The notes beneath the pieces are model-generated. The model was given only the letters and a program-made list of their open reading frames with translations, did no database searches and was not told the DNA's origin. Position numbers and translations under genes: made by a program. Below are positions 37,098 through 50,650 of a DNA stretch of 64,000 nucleotides, one piece after another; position 1 is the stretch's first letter; each line of letters starts with the position of its first letter. The stretch lies in contig NC_080579.1 of the NCBI RefSeq assembly GCF_029962835.1, positions 77,312,459 to 77,376,458 on the forward strand, written 5' to 3'. The DNA is from Magnolia sinica (taxonomy: Eukaryota; Streptophyta; Magnoliopsida; Magnoliales; Magnoliaceae).

Positions 37098-37840
37098 TAG
37101 GGGTGTACACGAACTAAGCTAGCTCAGTTAGCTCGCTCGACTCGACTCAAAAAAGCTCGATTCGACTCAGTTTGAAGTTGAGTTCGAGTCGAGTCGAGCT
37201 GATTTTTTGAGCTCGAAAATGAGTTCGAGCAGGCCCTAGCTCGACTCGACTCAGATCGAATCCAGCTCGAATCGAAATCGGATCGAACCAGTTCGGTGAC
37301 TCGGTTACTTTGCCATTGATGTTACTCACCAACGGCTTCATCTGCCTCTTGACCTTTCTCCTCTACAGCCATTTCTCTACCTTGTCTCTCAATTACCATC
37401 AGATTGGTTCTCTGCAACCTATGTCACACCAAAGCTAAGGCCCACCAGCAGAAAAGGAGAAAGGAAGGAAAGCCCACCTCAGCTCCACCATTTCAGATGT
37501 TGGGTTTGTTGAGATAGAGATGGTTGGTGATGGAGTACATGAAACAAAAACCCTTTTTCTCTTTTTCTCTTTGTTTTTTTTTTTTTGTTTTTCTTGGTTT
37601 TTATGTTGCTTAGAAGGTGTTTGATAAAAACACCTGTAAAACCATTGCCTCTGTTTGTAAAACAGTGGGATTTTGAAGTTGCAGTTTAGGTGTTTGTGAA
37701 AATGCCTCAATGGCGAACTCGGCTCAATCTTGGCTCGAACTCGGCCTGAGCTGGTCCGAGCTGCTGACCGAACCGAGCCGAGCTGGCCAGTCAGGCTCGA
37801 GGACCGAGCCGAGCTCAGGTCAGCCAGTGACCGAAAGATG
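37098..37840. mobile_element. hAT-like non-autonomous element, right end not found
   Basis: Begins TAGGGGTGTACACG and continues with GCTCGACTCGACTC-type subterminal repeats. The far side (37705-37830) is again rich in GAGCCGAGCT. A TGTACACCCCTA-type right end and the 8-bp duplication are not visible, so the right border is uncertain. Inner sequence (AAGGTGTTTGATAAAAACA) is shared with 56800-56850. Confidence 0.5.
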
Positions 37841-38118
37841 ATGGAATAAGCTTGGTTTTTGAGTTATTATTATTATTAGGGCCAATAGATGGATTTACCC
37901 AATTGATAATTTATCTTGCCATACATCCCACAATGAGAGAGAGAGAGAGAGAGAGACTATTTACTTAAAAGCTATTAGAGTTATAGCTGCTTTAGATGTA
38001 ATTGAAACCTAGGAATACGTGGGTGAAATAGAGCCTACAAATGGCGATGTATGGATGTCCTATGATTACATAAGCATCTAATGGACCCCTGTTGGTGGGC
38101 CGTGTACACACTAATCTA

Positions 38119-39081
38119 TCATACATGGTTTGATCCACCACCCTTGATCTTGGATGAAAGAGAAATAACAGCCTCTCCAACCGTCAGATATAAGGAGTCC
38201 TTTCCCATGAAGCTCTGAGCCTGATTTGCGTTAAGCAACTTCTCCATTAATTCTCCCAACGGATTCACCAACACAAGCTGTCCATTTCATTCAATCCAGT
38301 ACATTAAATGGCTATTATGCATCCTAATAATCATATTAATGCTCATGCCGCACATTTTTAGCGATTTAAATCAGTCATCCTTTTCAAGACACCGTGGATG
38401 GGAGATGGGCCTACACCACTCTACCAATCAATCTTAGCCATGTCTCTTTTGGACCACTCACTCTATTTTATTATAAACCGTCCATCAACAGGTCGACATC
38501 GGATGGGTTGGATAGTCTGAGAACTGATTCTTATGCAACATTTCCCATCCATAGTGAGGCACATAAGATTAACGGTTTGGATAACTGAAAGGTGGGACCC
38601 ACCTTCACCTAATGAAGGGAAGAACACAATCACTTCTGGTTTTGGAGGTGATTGCTTTGTCTTGCCTTAAAATACAAATAGATGCAGTTGTTCTTTACCT
38701 CAATGCCCATTTTCTCTGTCATTTTCTTCAGATCCGTCAGGAGTGTGATCCCACTTGTATCTATGGAGGGCACACCTGAGAAATGAATGGTAAGATCACC
38801 ATCCAAACGAGGTAAAAATGTTAGGATGGATTGCCTTTCGAACTCAAATTACTCTTTTTAATTTTAATTTTAATTTTTTTTTTAAATTTTAATTTTTTTA
38901 AGAGCCCTTGGATTTGAGGTTGAGATGGAGATATAATGAGTTTTTATTTTTTTATTTTTATTTTTTTTAAATGTTGATCTGGACTTTCCTTGATCAAACT
39001 TTCAAATGGTTTAGATTTGGACTGCATGAAACTAATCCCACTCAAACCCGACCTGAAATCAATCTAAAACCATCTATTAAT

Positions 39082-39162
<81 letters not shown>

Positions 39163-42100
39163 AATGCTCAGCTGCGCAACAGTTCGCACAGAACTCATGC
39201 AAACATTTATGGGAACTCATGCAAACTTTTATGAGAACTCACCTTACGTTATGTGACTCCATAATCTGAATGGTCCACGTGAAGCAGCACCTCATGAAAC
39301 CCAATGAGCTCAATATTTACTTTGATCTAAAACTTTGATGCATAAAAAAGAAGCAGCACCTCATGAAACCCCATGGGCTCAATATTTACTTTGATCTAAA
39401 ACTTTGATGCATAAAAAATCAAAATAGTTCTCTCTTGATTTTTATTTCTCTTTGCTATGGCCCACCAAAATTTTATTTAGGGTGAAATTTTTTATCTTAG
39501 GGTTTCATGGGATTCCGCATTACATGGACCGTTCGGATTAGACGCCCATGACACGTGTGCAAAGGTGCGCACGTGCCTAGGTGAGCATGACTCATATAGT
39601 CGTGTGTGTGTGTGTCTATGCATATGGTGCTTAATAAAAAGTCTATATTGAAAATTAGGCCAACCTAACTTGGACCCGGCTTGCACCTATCCATGGTTAA
39701 ATGGGTTTGGATATGAAGTGAAAATTAGACCAACCTTAGGCCTGACCCTCACCCAAAACATCCTGCAGATAAATGGGTTGTGTCCAAATTGAAAAATAGA
39801 CCAACCTAAAATAGACCCATCCCATAAATGGGTCAAGTCTGAATTAAAAATAAGACTAATCTTACTTAGACATGACCCAAACCCATCCCATGGATAAATG
39901 GGTCGGGTCTAAATTCTCTTAAGCTAGACCTGATCCAAGCACATCTTAACGGAGCTTGGACCCGACAGGATCACGACCCATGTAGTAATGGATTAGGTGC
40001 AAACTAAAAAATAGACCGGATATAGTCTTCTTCTTCTTCTTCTTCTTCTTTTTTTCTTTTTTTATTTTTATTTTTATTTTTATTATTATTATTTATTTAT
40101 TGCCTAATATGCATATTATGTTCTTAGCTGATGCTTTCATTTTCATGTAGAAGTGTTTTCCAAAGTTAGCATGTAGGCATTTTTTATCTTGAGCTTGGGA
40201 TGTGGGGTTTGTTTCTTTAAAAAAAAAAAAAAAAAACCTTTAGGTGTGAATTCTATCTCTGCCTCAGGTATGGGCCTTTTTTTGTTTCTTTATTAAGCTT
40301 ATACACATATTAATAGTAAGATATGTTTTTCCTTGTAAGTTCGGTGTAACATGTCCGAATTGACTCGAGCTCAATTGAACCCAATATAGCTCGAGACTAT
40401 GAGTCAACTAGAGGATTCAGCCCCAACTTAGATAAGTCAAGCCAATTCACATCCCTCTCGGCCTAGCCCCGACTTGAAATAAGTGAGTTGGTCTAAATAG
40501 CCTAATCTTTTAGCCATGCTTAGGTTTGAAGTGTCATTAATCCGACCCAACTGGCCCAACCCATTTTCACCACTAATCACCAATATTGAAGTTGGACCCA
40601 CATTGGATATAACTATGTGAAGGGCAGATCTCTAGCTCACCTGACATATCTAGGATCACATACTGGAGGCCCATCTGTTCTGCTTTTCCTGTTTTTTCTT
40701 CTTCTGTTTCTTCTTCTTCCTCTTCTACTATCCATCTACAAATCCTGCAATTTGAAATAAAATGCAAAAACACATCAATCGTATCATAGGTTTTCTTTAT
40801 CGAATGAACGGCCATTGCGTGTCCATTGGAGACGTGAATTCTATCGTCCTGATGCACCGAATCATGAGAAATGTGCATGTAGGTCCCATGGTTTGGGGAT
40901 CCTGACCGTTGATATGAAAGAAAACGTAATTGTATAGGTGATGTTGAAAGAACTCTAACAGATCGTACAATCATCCCTTGTAGATCAGTGATTTACAGTT
41001 CTGGATCGGACGGATAGAGTGATCCACTCAGGAAAGTTTTTGTGGGGTTTACTCTATCCATGGTGGTCCACCAAATCAACGATCTGGATCACTGAAAGAT
41101 GGGCCCCACCTGTATAAAGTAGATGGATCAGGAGGCCAGTTGATCATTTCTTCTTACACGCACGCCCTTGTTTCAGATCAGATTGGCCCGAAATTTGGAC
41201 CACTACATGTAAATGGAGGGGCGCACATGATGAACGGCTCAGATCTTGAAAGACTAGAAAGAAGAACAGACCTTTCAGTGAGGTAGTTGGTGTTAGCGAA
41301 GTTGACAGGAGCTTGAATGCTGAGGATGAGGAAGCCAGGGATTCTTCTGGCGTCCTTGTAGTGATTAAGATTTCTGTAGATATCCGTCCCCGGTATGTTT
41401 CCAAGAAGGACCGTTTTAGGCCTCGTGATTTGCATAAGGACCTTGAAGATCGATATCCCAACCTTTAAAAACATAATTGGTAAAAAAAAAAAAAAATTAA
41501 AATTAAAATTATTTTTATTAATAATAAACATAGGATTTAATTTTTATAGGTGTGGATGGTCAAATCAATGGTCTGGATTGTACATATGTTCGACCCACAT
41601 CCAATCAGCACCATACAAAAAATAGACGATTTGGATTAATTTAAATGTTCACTAATCTAGATGAATAGTATATTATATGGACATCAATTTGGACAACCAT
41701 TTTCATCATTTGATCATACCCATGCCATGGCCCAGCTCAAGGTTATTTTGGGCCCACAATAAATGGGCCGTGTGTAAGACCCAACTCCAAACTAGGCCCA
41801 TTTACATCGCCAGTGGTTTAGTGGGCCATGAATGGGCCTAAGTTTCATCATAAAATTTAAATGGGCCTAGCAAAATTTAAATGGACCAGGTGAGCGTGGC
41901 CCACTGATGGCCCTACGTAGTAACACAATATTAAGAATGCATTTACTTACGGCGATGGCAAGACCATTTTGGACGGAGATGAAGATGACGCCGAGGAATG
42001 CCGATATACACACGATGAAATCGATCTTGTCGATCTTCCAGATGAGGTAGGCGGCTGGGATGTCAATGAGGCCCACCACTGCAGAGACTATGATTGCGCC

Positions 42101-43893
42101 CAACACGACGTTGGGTGTGTAGTAGAAGAGTGGCATGAGCAAGAGGAGTGTGATCATCACAGTGATCGCCATCACTATGTTCGACATTGCCGTTTTTGCT
42201 CCTGCATTGTGGTTGACCGCAGATCGAGAGAATGCTCCTGTGGTGCAATATGTACGGTTTAGATATGTTATTTGGAAATCAGTGAATGGTTCTGATAATA
42301 CCAACTCCAATTACTGGTCCATGATGGTATGGATCATATATTTTTGCAAGTGGGCCATGGCATGGCTTTGTCCTGGAGTTATGGGCCCATGATCTAAGTG
42401 GCCCAGATCAAGCCCACATTTGGGTAGAAGCTCTGAAGGAAAGATCATGTGCCAGGACCACTTTCTAGTTGGGGTTGCAATGGGTCAGATTTGGGTGGGG
42501 TCCAGCACAGCCCATTTAATAAACCGGCCATGAACTAAAGCCCCAACCCAACCCATGAACGATCCATGACTCGATGAGTCATCCCGAGATGTGATTGAGT
42601 CAGACTCAGCGACTCGGCTTGAATTCTAACTGAGTCGAGTTGACTCGGCCGACTTTCGAGTCAACTCAGCCAGTTTTAGACCTATGGCTATGTGCCAAAG
42701 ACCCGATGTTTAAGGAGGGCGCGGATTGGGGACTACCCACACCAGGACCTAGCTAAGACAGACGGTCCTGTCAGGGGCTCTGCAAGGCTCACTGTGATGT
42801 ATGTATTCTATCCAAGCCGTCCATCCATTTTGGAAGATTATTTTAGAGCAAGAGACCAAAAAGGATGAAGATCAAAGGTTTGAATTGACCACACCACAGG
42901 AAACAGTGGGGATTGAATTCCTACGGCTGAAAACCTATTGGTGTCCACGGAAGTTTTGGCTCAAGAAGATATTTAAATTTCCCTTCATCCATATCTATGT
43001 GACCTTATAAACAGTTTGGATGGAAAATAAACATCATGGTGGGCCCTTGGAAGGTTTCAACGGTGGGGTCATTGTCACCACTGCTTCCTGTGGTGTGGTC
43101 CACTCAAACCTTTGATCGGTCTCATTTTTCATCTCATTCCTAAAATGATCTTTCAAAATTGATGGACGGCTTGGATAAAACACATACATCAAGTTGGGCC
43201 CGACAAAAGATATTGGGCCATGGCATGGCCCAAACTGTCAGGCCCACCGAGGTAAACGTATAAGGTTAAAGGGTTGTGTGATTATTAGTGGAGTTTGCTG
43301 CCATCAACTCAAGATAAAAAGTAGTAAGTGGGACCCTTTAGATTCTTCGGCATCTTCAAAGGTAAATTCTAGGATGGCCTACATTTGTATTGTCACCATC
43401 AGTGAATGGACGGTGATAAGGTTCATCAATCATCTCCTGAAAAAGATAAGATTTGGATCACCATGCATAACCGACGCGGTGCACCGTCATACCATATCTG
43501 CCTTCTGATTCCAGCCCATACATCTAGTGGGCCCATCTCACTAATGACCCACAGTTGAAACCAAACCAATTGGACGATCCTATGCATCTGGACGGTGGCA
43601 TTCAAATTGCCTGCTGAGATGAAAATGACTTCAACAAGAAAACCAATGGCTATGAAGGTCCATCCAATCAGACATATGGGAACCAGGCCCACTAGATGGA
43701 CGGATTGGATCCAGCTCTCATGCAAGCCCTTATCAGGTAATGGGCAACGGACGTTGGTTTTGATGCAGCCCGACAAACCATCGTAGGGCCATAAACAATT
43801 CAGGTGCCATCATAACAAATGAGGAGTGGCCCACTCCAGAGCTGATTATTAAATCTTCGCTTTCTGTGGGCGTACCCAAATTTATTATTATTT

Positions 43894-43924
<31 letters not shown>

Positions 43925-46900
43925 CTATGGTGGCGCAGGATAAGAGCGGACCACATTGAATACGCACCTGTTGTAACGTAGCAAGAGGTGCAAGAGCCAA
44001 GCATGTTCATCAATCCAATGGCCATCATTTCCTTATTTCCATCCACTTTGTAATTCTTCAACGAAGCAAACGTCCTTCCAACAGCAATTCCTTCCTTTTG
44101 TTTTTTTCAAAATAAATAAATTCAAGACCATGGTTAGGAAATAAAGAAACTCGACTCAACTCAGAAACTCGTTGACTTAGTCGATTTGACTCATTAACTC
44201 GGGAAACTGCTTGCGTGTGTGGCCCACGTTGGCATCTGTATGACATCCAATCCATTCATCATGGTTAACCCATAACGAAAATGGGATATGCAAAAAATCA
44301 GGCTGATCCAACCGTTAGATGGGCCCCATTTACATTTGGAGGTTTTTGGATAGATGCTAATTGTTTTATATTATGTGTTTTAATTGATGATTGGATTCAC
44401 CTGATTTTTAATAATGGGTTGACTCATTTTAACAGGTTGGATGCCATATGCATAAGGTGGAGTATACACTTGTGTGGTTAAGAGAAAAAATCCAATAATA
44501 AATCATGAAAATGGAAAATTTTTGGATGGCTAGGATGTTTCAATTGTAAACATTTTAGGGTTATCTCCCATCCAAGTTGCCCCATCAGTTCAACTGTTGA
44601 AAGCAATATTTTATTTGTTTATTTTTTAAAATTTTTAAATTTTACACGGATGCATTATGTCCGCGGTTAAACCCATGATCTCATTGATGAAACGTACCCT
44701 CTACCTCTTAAGCCATAAATTAGAAATCCACGGTTTAGATTAACTAGCTGTGAGCCCCATTTGCATAGCATGGGTGCCTCTTTTAACAAGTGGTTCCTAC
44801 AGTGGATGGATCATGGTACAAAAATCTTCCTAACATGAATGTCTTAACTTCTAATTTTGGTCGGCTACAAATAAACTTTAAAAAAAAAAAAAAAAACAAT
44901 CATCTACATTCAACCCAAAAAACTAGCCCAAGATGGACGTCTATGACTTAGGAAACACAGAAGTTTGTAATTTTTAAAAAATAACATCCTCTAAAATAAT
45001 GAGAAAATAATTTTTATTTATTTATTATATTTTAAAATTATTATTTAAAAAATAATTTAATTTTTTTTTTTTTTTTTGCTTCTCTTGAAAATGAATAATG
45101 GTACACCCAAATGAAAATGCTAATTTCATGAAAATGACATTTTCTCAATTAATATCTCAGTGAATCTAAACACAGCCTTAGCTGTCCACTACCTAGGCCG
45201 GCAAGAAGGCTAAAATTTTAAACATGATTTGACAAGTCCAGCACTACTAATTTAAAATCCTACCCGACGGCCCACATGTCAAGGATATCTATGACATTTT
45301 CACTGGTGAAATAAATAAATAAATAAAATAAAAAAAGAGAACGTACGGTGAGGGAGATAATGCCAGTAATGAGGCCAGTTTTGACGATCAATGGTAAGTG
45401 GCCACCATGAAATTGTAACGTCTTCCATGATGGAGGGTTAGGTCCACGTGGCAATGCCCCAATCTACATACAGAACAGCCATACCACGGATAAATAATAA
45501 AAAAAAATATTTTAAAAAAAAAAAAAATAGAAGGGAGAGGGACGCGGTTTAGCTAGTGGTCGGTGCTTTGTGGCCCACCATGACGTATGTGTTATATCCA
45601 CGCCGTCCATTCATTTTTAACGATCATTTTAGGATTTGACATAAAAATGAGGCATATTTAAAATCCAGGTGGACCACACCACCGGAAACACAGTAGTGAT
45701 TGAATATCTACCGTTAAAAACCTCTTCGGCCCACTGTAATGTTTATTTGACATCCAACCTTTTGATTAGTTCGTACAGACTTGGATGAAGGGAAAAAAAA
45801 AAAGGAAACATCAGCTTGATCCAAAACTTTTGTGGCCGGCAAGAAGTTTTTTAACGGTGGAAGTTCAATCAACACTGTGTGGTCCACTTAAGATTTCAAT
45901 CTACCTGATTTTTGTGCTCATATCATAAAATGATCAGGAAAAATGAACAGATGGCATGGATGAAACACGTACATCATGGTGTGGCCCACATAGCATCGAC
46001 CACTAGCCAATGGCTAGTGGCAGGGTCACTAGCCAATCCTTTTCCGAGAATGGAAGTTACGGGATCCTGGCACCGTTGGTACGTTAAAGTGGGCCCCGCT
46101 TTTCAATGATCAAGACCGTCAATATGGTTGGTGGGTTCCATCCAAAAGTGCCAAAGGTTGGACAATAAATGCCAAGGATTGGATGGCCAGTAATGATCTA
46201 CGTCTGTGTATTTTTTTGGAGATCAATGATCCATGGCGGGTCCATTGTGCCAACGGCCTGGATTATCAAACAATGGACCCAATGTTCATATCAAGGCCAT
46301 GTAGTAATAGATTAGAAAATAGGATCTTACGATGCTGATGCCGTGATTTTGGGCCTTGAATGCGTAAACAAGAACCGTTGCGAGGATCACGGATAGCAGA
46401 GGGGCCCCAGCTGACACCCAAAACAGCTTCGGTTTTTTCAAGCTCTGCATGCATATCATTTCATTTCAAATATCAGAAAAAAGGCCCATCTAGAAATACT
46501 GACCATCCGCACATGTGACAACATTTCGGTGAGATCAGGGTCGATCATCTAGTGGGCCCCACTCTGTATTCCCTAGCTAGTCAAAATATTAGGCTTACTA
46601 ATTATTAATTAGGCCACACGTAAATAGTGTTGGGTAACCTGACTCATCCCACTTAGATCAAACTCGATTTGAACTGGGTGGGTGAATTGATCCAAATCAT
46701 ATTCACTTTATTCAACTCGGACTGAGTGGGTGAGTCGATCCGAATCAAGTTGACTTTATTCAATTTGAACTTAAATTGACTCAAGTTCAAGTAATTCAGT
46801 AATTAAGATTTGACTTGACCAGAAACCCACCTCAACACTGACTAGATTCGATCTAAATATCAACTTGCACGCGTGTAAAAAAATAAAAATAAAAAAACTC

Positions 46901-48855
46901 AAATGTAACCTTTCAAATTTGAGATATCTTAGGGCTCGTTTGGACAGGTGAATTGAAAGGGATTGAATGATATTAAGGTGGATGGCATGGATTTCAAGGC
47001 AACGATAGTGTTGTCAGTGGATTGTTTTAAGATGCATGGAATTGCTATATTGAATCTGTTTGGCAAGCTTTGCTAATCCCTAAACTTTTCCATCACTTCC
47101 AATCCCTCAAACCAAACATGCCCCGAGCAAATATGAATGGATTAGGGTGGATTGGATGAGATTTAAAGGTAATGATGGTGTTGTCAGTGCATTGTCTTAA
47201 GATCCATGGGATTGGTATATGCCGGGATTAAATTGCCCAATCTGTTTGGCATGCTCGGCCAATCCTGAGATTTACCTTCCAATCCCTTCCAATACCATCC
47301 AATCCCTTCCAACCCACTCAGCCAAACAAGCCCTTATGGTTCATGAAGAGGCTACAATTATGATAAGGGAATATAAGTTTTGAGTTATGATTTCAGCTAA
47401 TTGATACCCGTTGCACCTGAATTGACGCGGTGTTGTCTTGATCCGACTCGGTACTTGTGATTGTGTCAGGCTCGGTGAGAATTAGGGCAGACTAAACTTG
47501 AGCTTGAATAGGGTCGGGCATGCTTGAGTTGGATCAAAGTGCAGGTTAGGTATATTTCAAAACCAAATCGTGTCAGGTCATCCCTAACTTAATCCAACTC
47601 GACTCATGCCCAGCTCTACACAAAAATGGTCATCTCTCCGTGTTAACGGTGCACGTGTGGCCCACATGATGACTAGATTATCTTGATGTTTGGGCCATAT
47701 ACCATACACTGTGTAACCCACCTGACTATCTGCCAGACCACGCCTCTCTGATTTGTTAAAGAGGGAACATCCTGTCTCCACCATACACGTGGCTATTCAC
47801 AAATTTATATCGAACGGTTCCCAAACGATCCGCTTCTTTTAGCAGGCGAGGAGCTGGGTGGTCAGAATTGTCAGAACGGTGCAATCCGTGACCGTGGCCC
47901 ATCCAAGGTGGGGCCTGTTGGGTGGATGGTCCTGATCACCATACACGTAGTCACATATACGGTAGAGATAGAACATACAAACAATGGGCCGTACAAGGCA
48001 AGGACGAGAATGAAAACCTTTCACGTTTTCTACAGTGAAAAGACATCATAGCCGTCCAATCCCCGAGACGAAACGTTTCCTTTTCAGGAGGGATTTTGTA
48101 CACCCAGTCCACGGGCGTGAAATCATCTACCACCTTTCTTTTTTGTGGGGCCCATGGCACCTCTTTTTGTCGTCTTTCAGAAACGGGGAAAAAACATTTT
48201 TCTTAGACACCATGATCCCTTTGTCTGAAGGGCCGTCCATTTGGACTGGGAAATCAAGATAGGCTTAAGTGGCTATTAATAGCCGGAAGTGGGTCCCACT
48301 CCTGCCAGCACTGGCCCATAGAGATTTATGTTTGGACGCAAAAAAATAATATTTGGGTTTGAAAATGGGCCAGCCCCAGGCAAACTGACACGTGGAAATT
48401 GTTTCCTTAGATCCAGGCAATCCATATACTGGGTCCCTTCCATGGATGTACTATGGTTGAAAATAAAAGCAAACAGATGATCTTGGCTTTAAATGGACGG
48501 TCGAAACTGATTGTATCATCCATTGGCTGCAGTTTTGGACTGAAGGACACATCTTGGGACATGACCCACTAGTTGGATAGATCCATCAGGATCCTAGCCG
48601 TCCACATGTCTGATCTAAGGGAAAGGATTAGAGTGGGCCACTTAAGACAGTAGTATAGGAATATCGCAATGAACCAAAAGAGGGGTTAATCGCGATTCAA
48701 CAAGGACATAGGTGTAATTAATGGAAAGGAACGTATGCAAAATAGGGTAGAAAAACAACTTACGACGTGTCTTGCCACGAGTAGGAATACGAGGAAGGAA
48801 ACGCCCATGAGGATGGTTTGCCATGACCACTGCATCCACATGCAAACATGTCATG

Positions 48856-48894
<39 letters not shown>

Positions 48895-50171
48895 AAGGAT
48901 GTACAACTTCATTCCATCATTAGAAGCTAAGAAAAGCAGACAGATAGATGTTTTTAACTATAACCTCATTTCTTCTGTGGATAACTGAGCTCATGACAGG
49001 AACCATGCCCATCTGCTTAGTAAAATGCTCAATCCCAAGTAGTCCTTTAAGCTGTTGTAGAGAGACTATTATTGCAGATCCAGCCATGAATCCTATGAGT
49101 GTAGCTTTTGATAGGAAATCTATTATAAATCCCAACCTACGAAAACCCCAAAAAGAACAAAGAAAAATTTCATATACCCACTTAGTGAATTCATGTGTAA
49201 CAAGTAAAAAAAGGGACCTTTTGATGAATGGCTATATCACCTTAGTATACCCAAAGAAGCTTGGAAAAGGCCTGCAAAGAAGGTTGAAGTAAAAGCCAGA
49301 TGAAGGAAGAGGAGAGGCTCTTCTATTGGTGACACTTCTTGCATAAGCATGGAGCCTAGTATGAGAGATGCAATAGAAACTGGGCCCACTGCAAGGTCCC
49401 TTGAACTTCCAAGCACTGCATACACAAGAGGGGGCACAAAGCTGGAATCTACACACATACAATACATGACTTTATTAAGAAAATTGTACAAATTAAGGCC
49501 GATAAAGAATATGTGACATGCCAATGACAATGCCGCCATGGATGATGATGATCGCGAAGGCGAAGACGATGGTGATGGTGGTGGATGATCATGATGATGA
49601 TGATGAGGATGAGGATGAGTAGAGGAGCATTCTTACAAAGGCCGACGATGGGCGGTAAGTTAGCAAGCTTAGCATAACTAATTCCCTACAAGAAACATGA
49701 AATGGGCATTAATCCATCCATACATAAACATTATAAGATTAAAAAGAAAAAACATGAAATGGGTGTTAATCAAATCATCAAAAAACTGAAAAATATTCAA
49801 ATATATATGAATCGAAATTCGAACGAGGGAAATGGTAATTAAGAAGATTTTTTATGTTTTTGTACCTGTGGAATGGCTAAGCTTGCTATGGTGAGGCCAG
49901 AAATTATATCAGACTTGAAGAGGGCGAGGCTGTAAGTGGGACCCCAGTGAAGTATGGGGAAGAGATATTGAAGGGCTAAAATCCATTTTCTTTGGAGGGG
50001 CTGACCTTTGAACTGGCGCATGGGGTCATCAGGGAAGAAGGTTTCTTTGAATCTTCCTTTGAACCTGTCTAACGTGCTCCTAGGGGGTGGTGGGATAACC
50101 TTGTGCACCTCCAAGGCTATCTCTTGGGGCTGAGAGACTGAGTCCCTGGGTTCTTGGTCTCTAGCACCCAT
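38119..50171 (-). CDS. SULTR3;3: SULTR3-type sulfate/anion transporter, 13 exons, intact
   Basis: SLC26/SulP proton-coupled anion transporter of plant group 3 (sulfate, for some members phosphate; plastid or plasma membrane by member). Exons on the minus strand: 50171-49866, 49685-49637, 49448-49241, 49136-48965, 48829-48764, 46444-46331, 45463-45347, 44094-43968, 42237-41951, 41462-41272, 40744-40641, 38775-38699, 38277-38119. Phases agree; 1977 nt, 658 aa, the usual size. Family motifs: ETFFPDDPMRQFKGQP, SGLTIASLAIPQGISYAKLA, GSSRDLAVGPVSIASLI, QQLKGLLG, EGIAVGRTFASLKNYKVDGN, SCYVTTGAFSRSAVN, YYTPNVVLGAI. The STAS domain spans exons 10-13 with SIDTSG. VHKVIPPPPRST near the start and the ASLGILRLGFIID block are closest by memory to SULTR3;3. 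An in-frame ATG at 50261 would add 30 residues. Exon 11 carries an acidic run. The exon 8 acceptor is purine-rich (ACAAAAG). Confidence 0.92.
39085..39610. mobile_element. Micron-like MITE beside (CT)n-(TA)n, in SULTR3 intron 11
   Basis: A (CT)n run passes into (TA)n (39127-39158), followed by ~450 bp that matches 57297-57640: TGAGAACTCA, CTGAATGGTCCACGTGAAGC, TTTCATGGGATTCCGCAT, GACACGTGTGCAAAGG, then (GT)n. A 69-bp tandem duplication (39281-39349 and 39350-39418) lies inside. It is in the intron between exons 38775 and 40641. Confidence 0.6.
42780..43203. mobile_element. Shared-core MITE in SULTR3 intron 8
   Basis: The arms are CTGTGATGTATGTATTCTATC on the left and ACACATACATCAAGTTGGGC on the right. 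The usual blocks lie between: TTGACCACACCACAGGAAAC, GTTTCAACGGTGGGG, GTCCACTCAAACCTTTGATC. The ends outside the arms cannot be fixed. Confidence 0.6.
45541..46048. mobile_element. Shared-core MITE in SULTR3 intron 6
   Basis: The left arm contains GCTAGTGGTCGGTGCTTTG and CACCATGACGTATGTG; the right arm contains ACGTACATCATGGTGTGGCC and CGACCACTAGCC, then GGCTAGTGGCAGGG. Core blocks GTGGACCACACCACCGG and GCTTGATCCAAAACTTTTG are present. It belongs to the GCTAGTGGC-end type also seen at 60735 and 63610. Confidence 0.65.
46932..47333. mobile_element. Tourist-like (PIF/Harbinger) MITE in SULTR3 intron 5
   Basis: Flanked by TTA at 46929-46931 and 47334-47336. The left end is GGGCTCGTTTGGACAGG; the right end, read inward, is GGGCTTGTTTGGCTGAG. 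Both resemble the ends of the 21215-30488 Harbinger. Inside, a ~180-bp segment (GTTGTCAGTG...TTAAGAT...CATGGAATTG) occurs twice. It is non-coding, 402 bp. Confidence 0.8.
48861..48890 (+). repeat. (GA)n microsatellite in SULTR3 intron 4
   Basis: About 15 GA units between exons 4 and 5, on the plus strand (CT on the coding strand). Confidence 0.8.
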
Positions 50172-50280
50172 GATTGATGATGGTGGTGGAGGTGATGAAT
50201 GGTGGAGTGAGTTACCCTCATGGGTGCAGTCCTCCACTCTATTTAAGCTGCCCACCATCAATCAACTTCTATAGGGACCA

Positions 50281-50473
50281 GTAGAGAACAAAAACCCACT
50301 CGGTGAGAAAAGCAAGAGAGAGAGAGAGAGGTGTTTTTTTATGGGAATTTTGAGGAGCCTTATCGAGTTGTCTTTGAGGGTGTGAGTCCACCAAGGGGCT
50401 TTGTTTTCTTTTGGTTATAGAGAGAGTGGGAGAGGGACCCACCCAATTGGCCCTTGATTGCTTTTGGTTGATT

Positions 50474-50514
<41 letters not shown>

Positions 50515-50594
50515 TTTATGGGAATTTTGAGAGAGAGAGAGAGAAAGAGGGACCCACCCAACTGGACCTTTGATTGCTTTGGTTGATACAAGGA

Positions 50595-50642
<48 letters not shown>

Positions 50643-50650
50643 TGATGTAT
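50281..50650 (-). promoter_or_regulatory. GA/CT-rich upstream region of the SULTR3 gene
   Basis: Four (GA)n blocks (about 50317-50330, 50474-50508, 50528-50545, 50597-50638) lie within 500 bp upstream of the start codon. On the coding strand they are CT-rich, a common feature of plant promoters and leaders. The blocks are joined by duplicated segments: GGGAATTTTGAG twice and GGGACCCACCCAA twice with GATTGCTTTGGTTGAT-like tails. This points to a ~110-bp tandem duplication. No clear TATA box. Confidence 0.45.

Noticed and set aside
41969-42262. 97-codon plus-strand open frame
   Set aside because: It is the mirror of SULTR3 exon 9 (42237-41951), which matches the transporter family in the other strand.
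46266-46454. Minus-strand open frame over SULTR3 exon 6
   Set aside because: It is in the wrong frame; the correct frame gives SLKKPKLFWVSAGAPLLSV.
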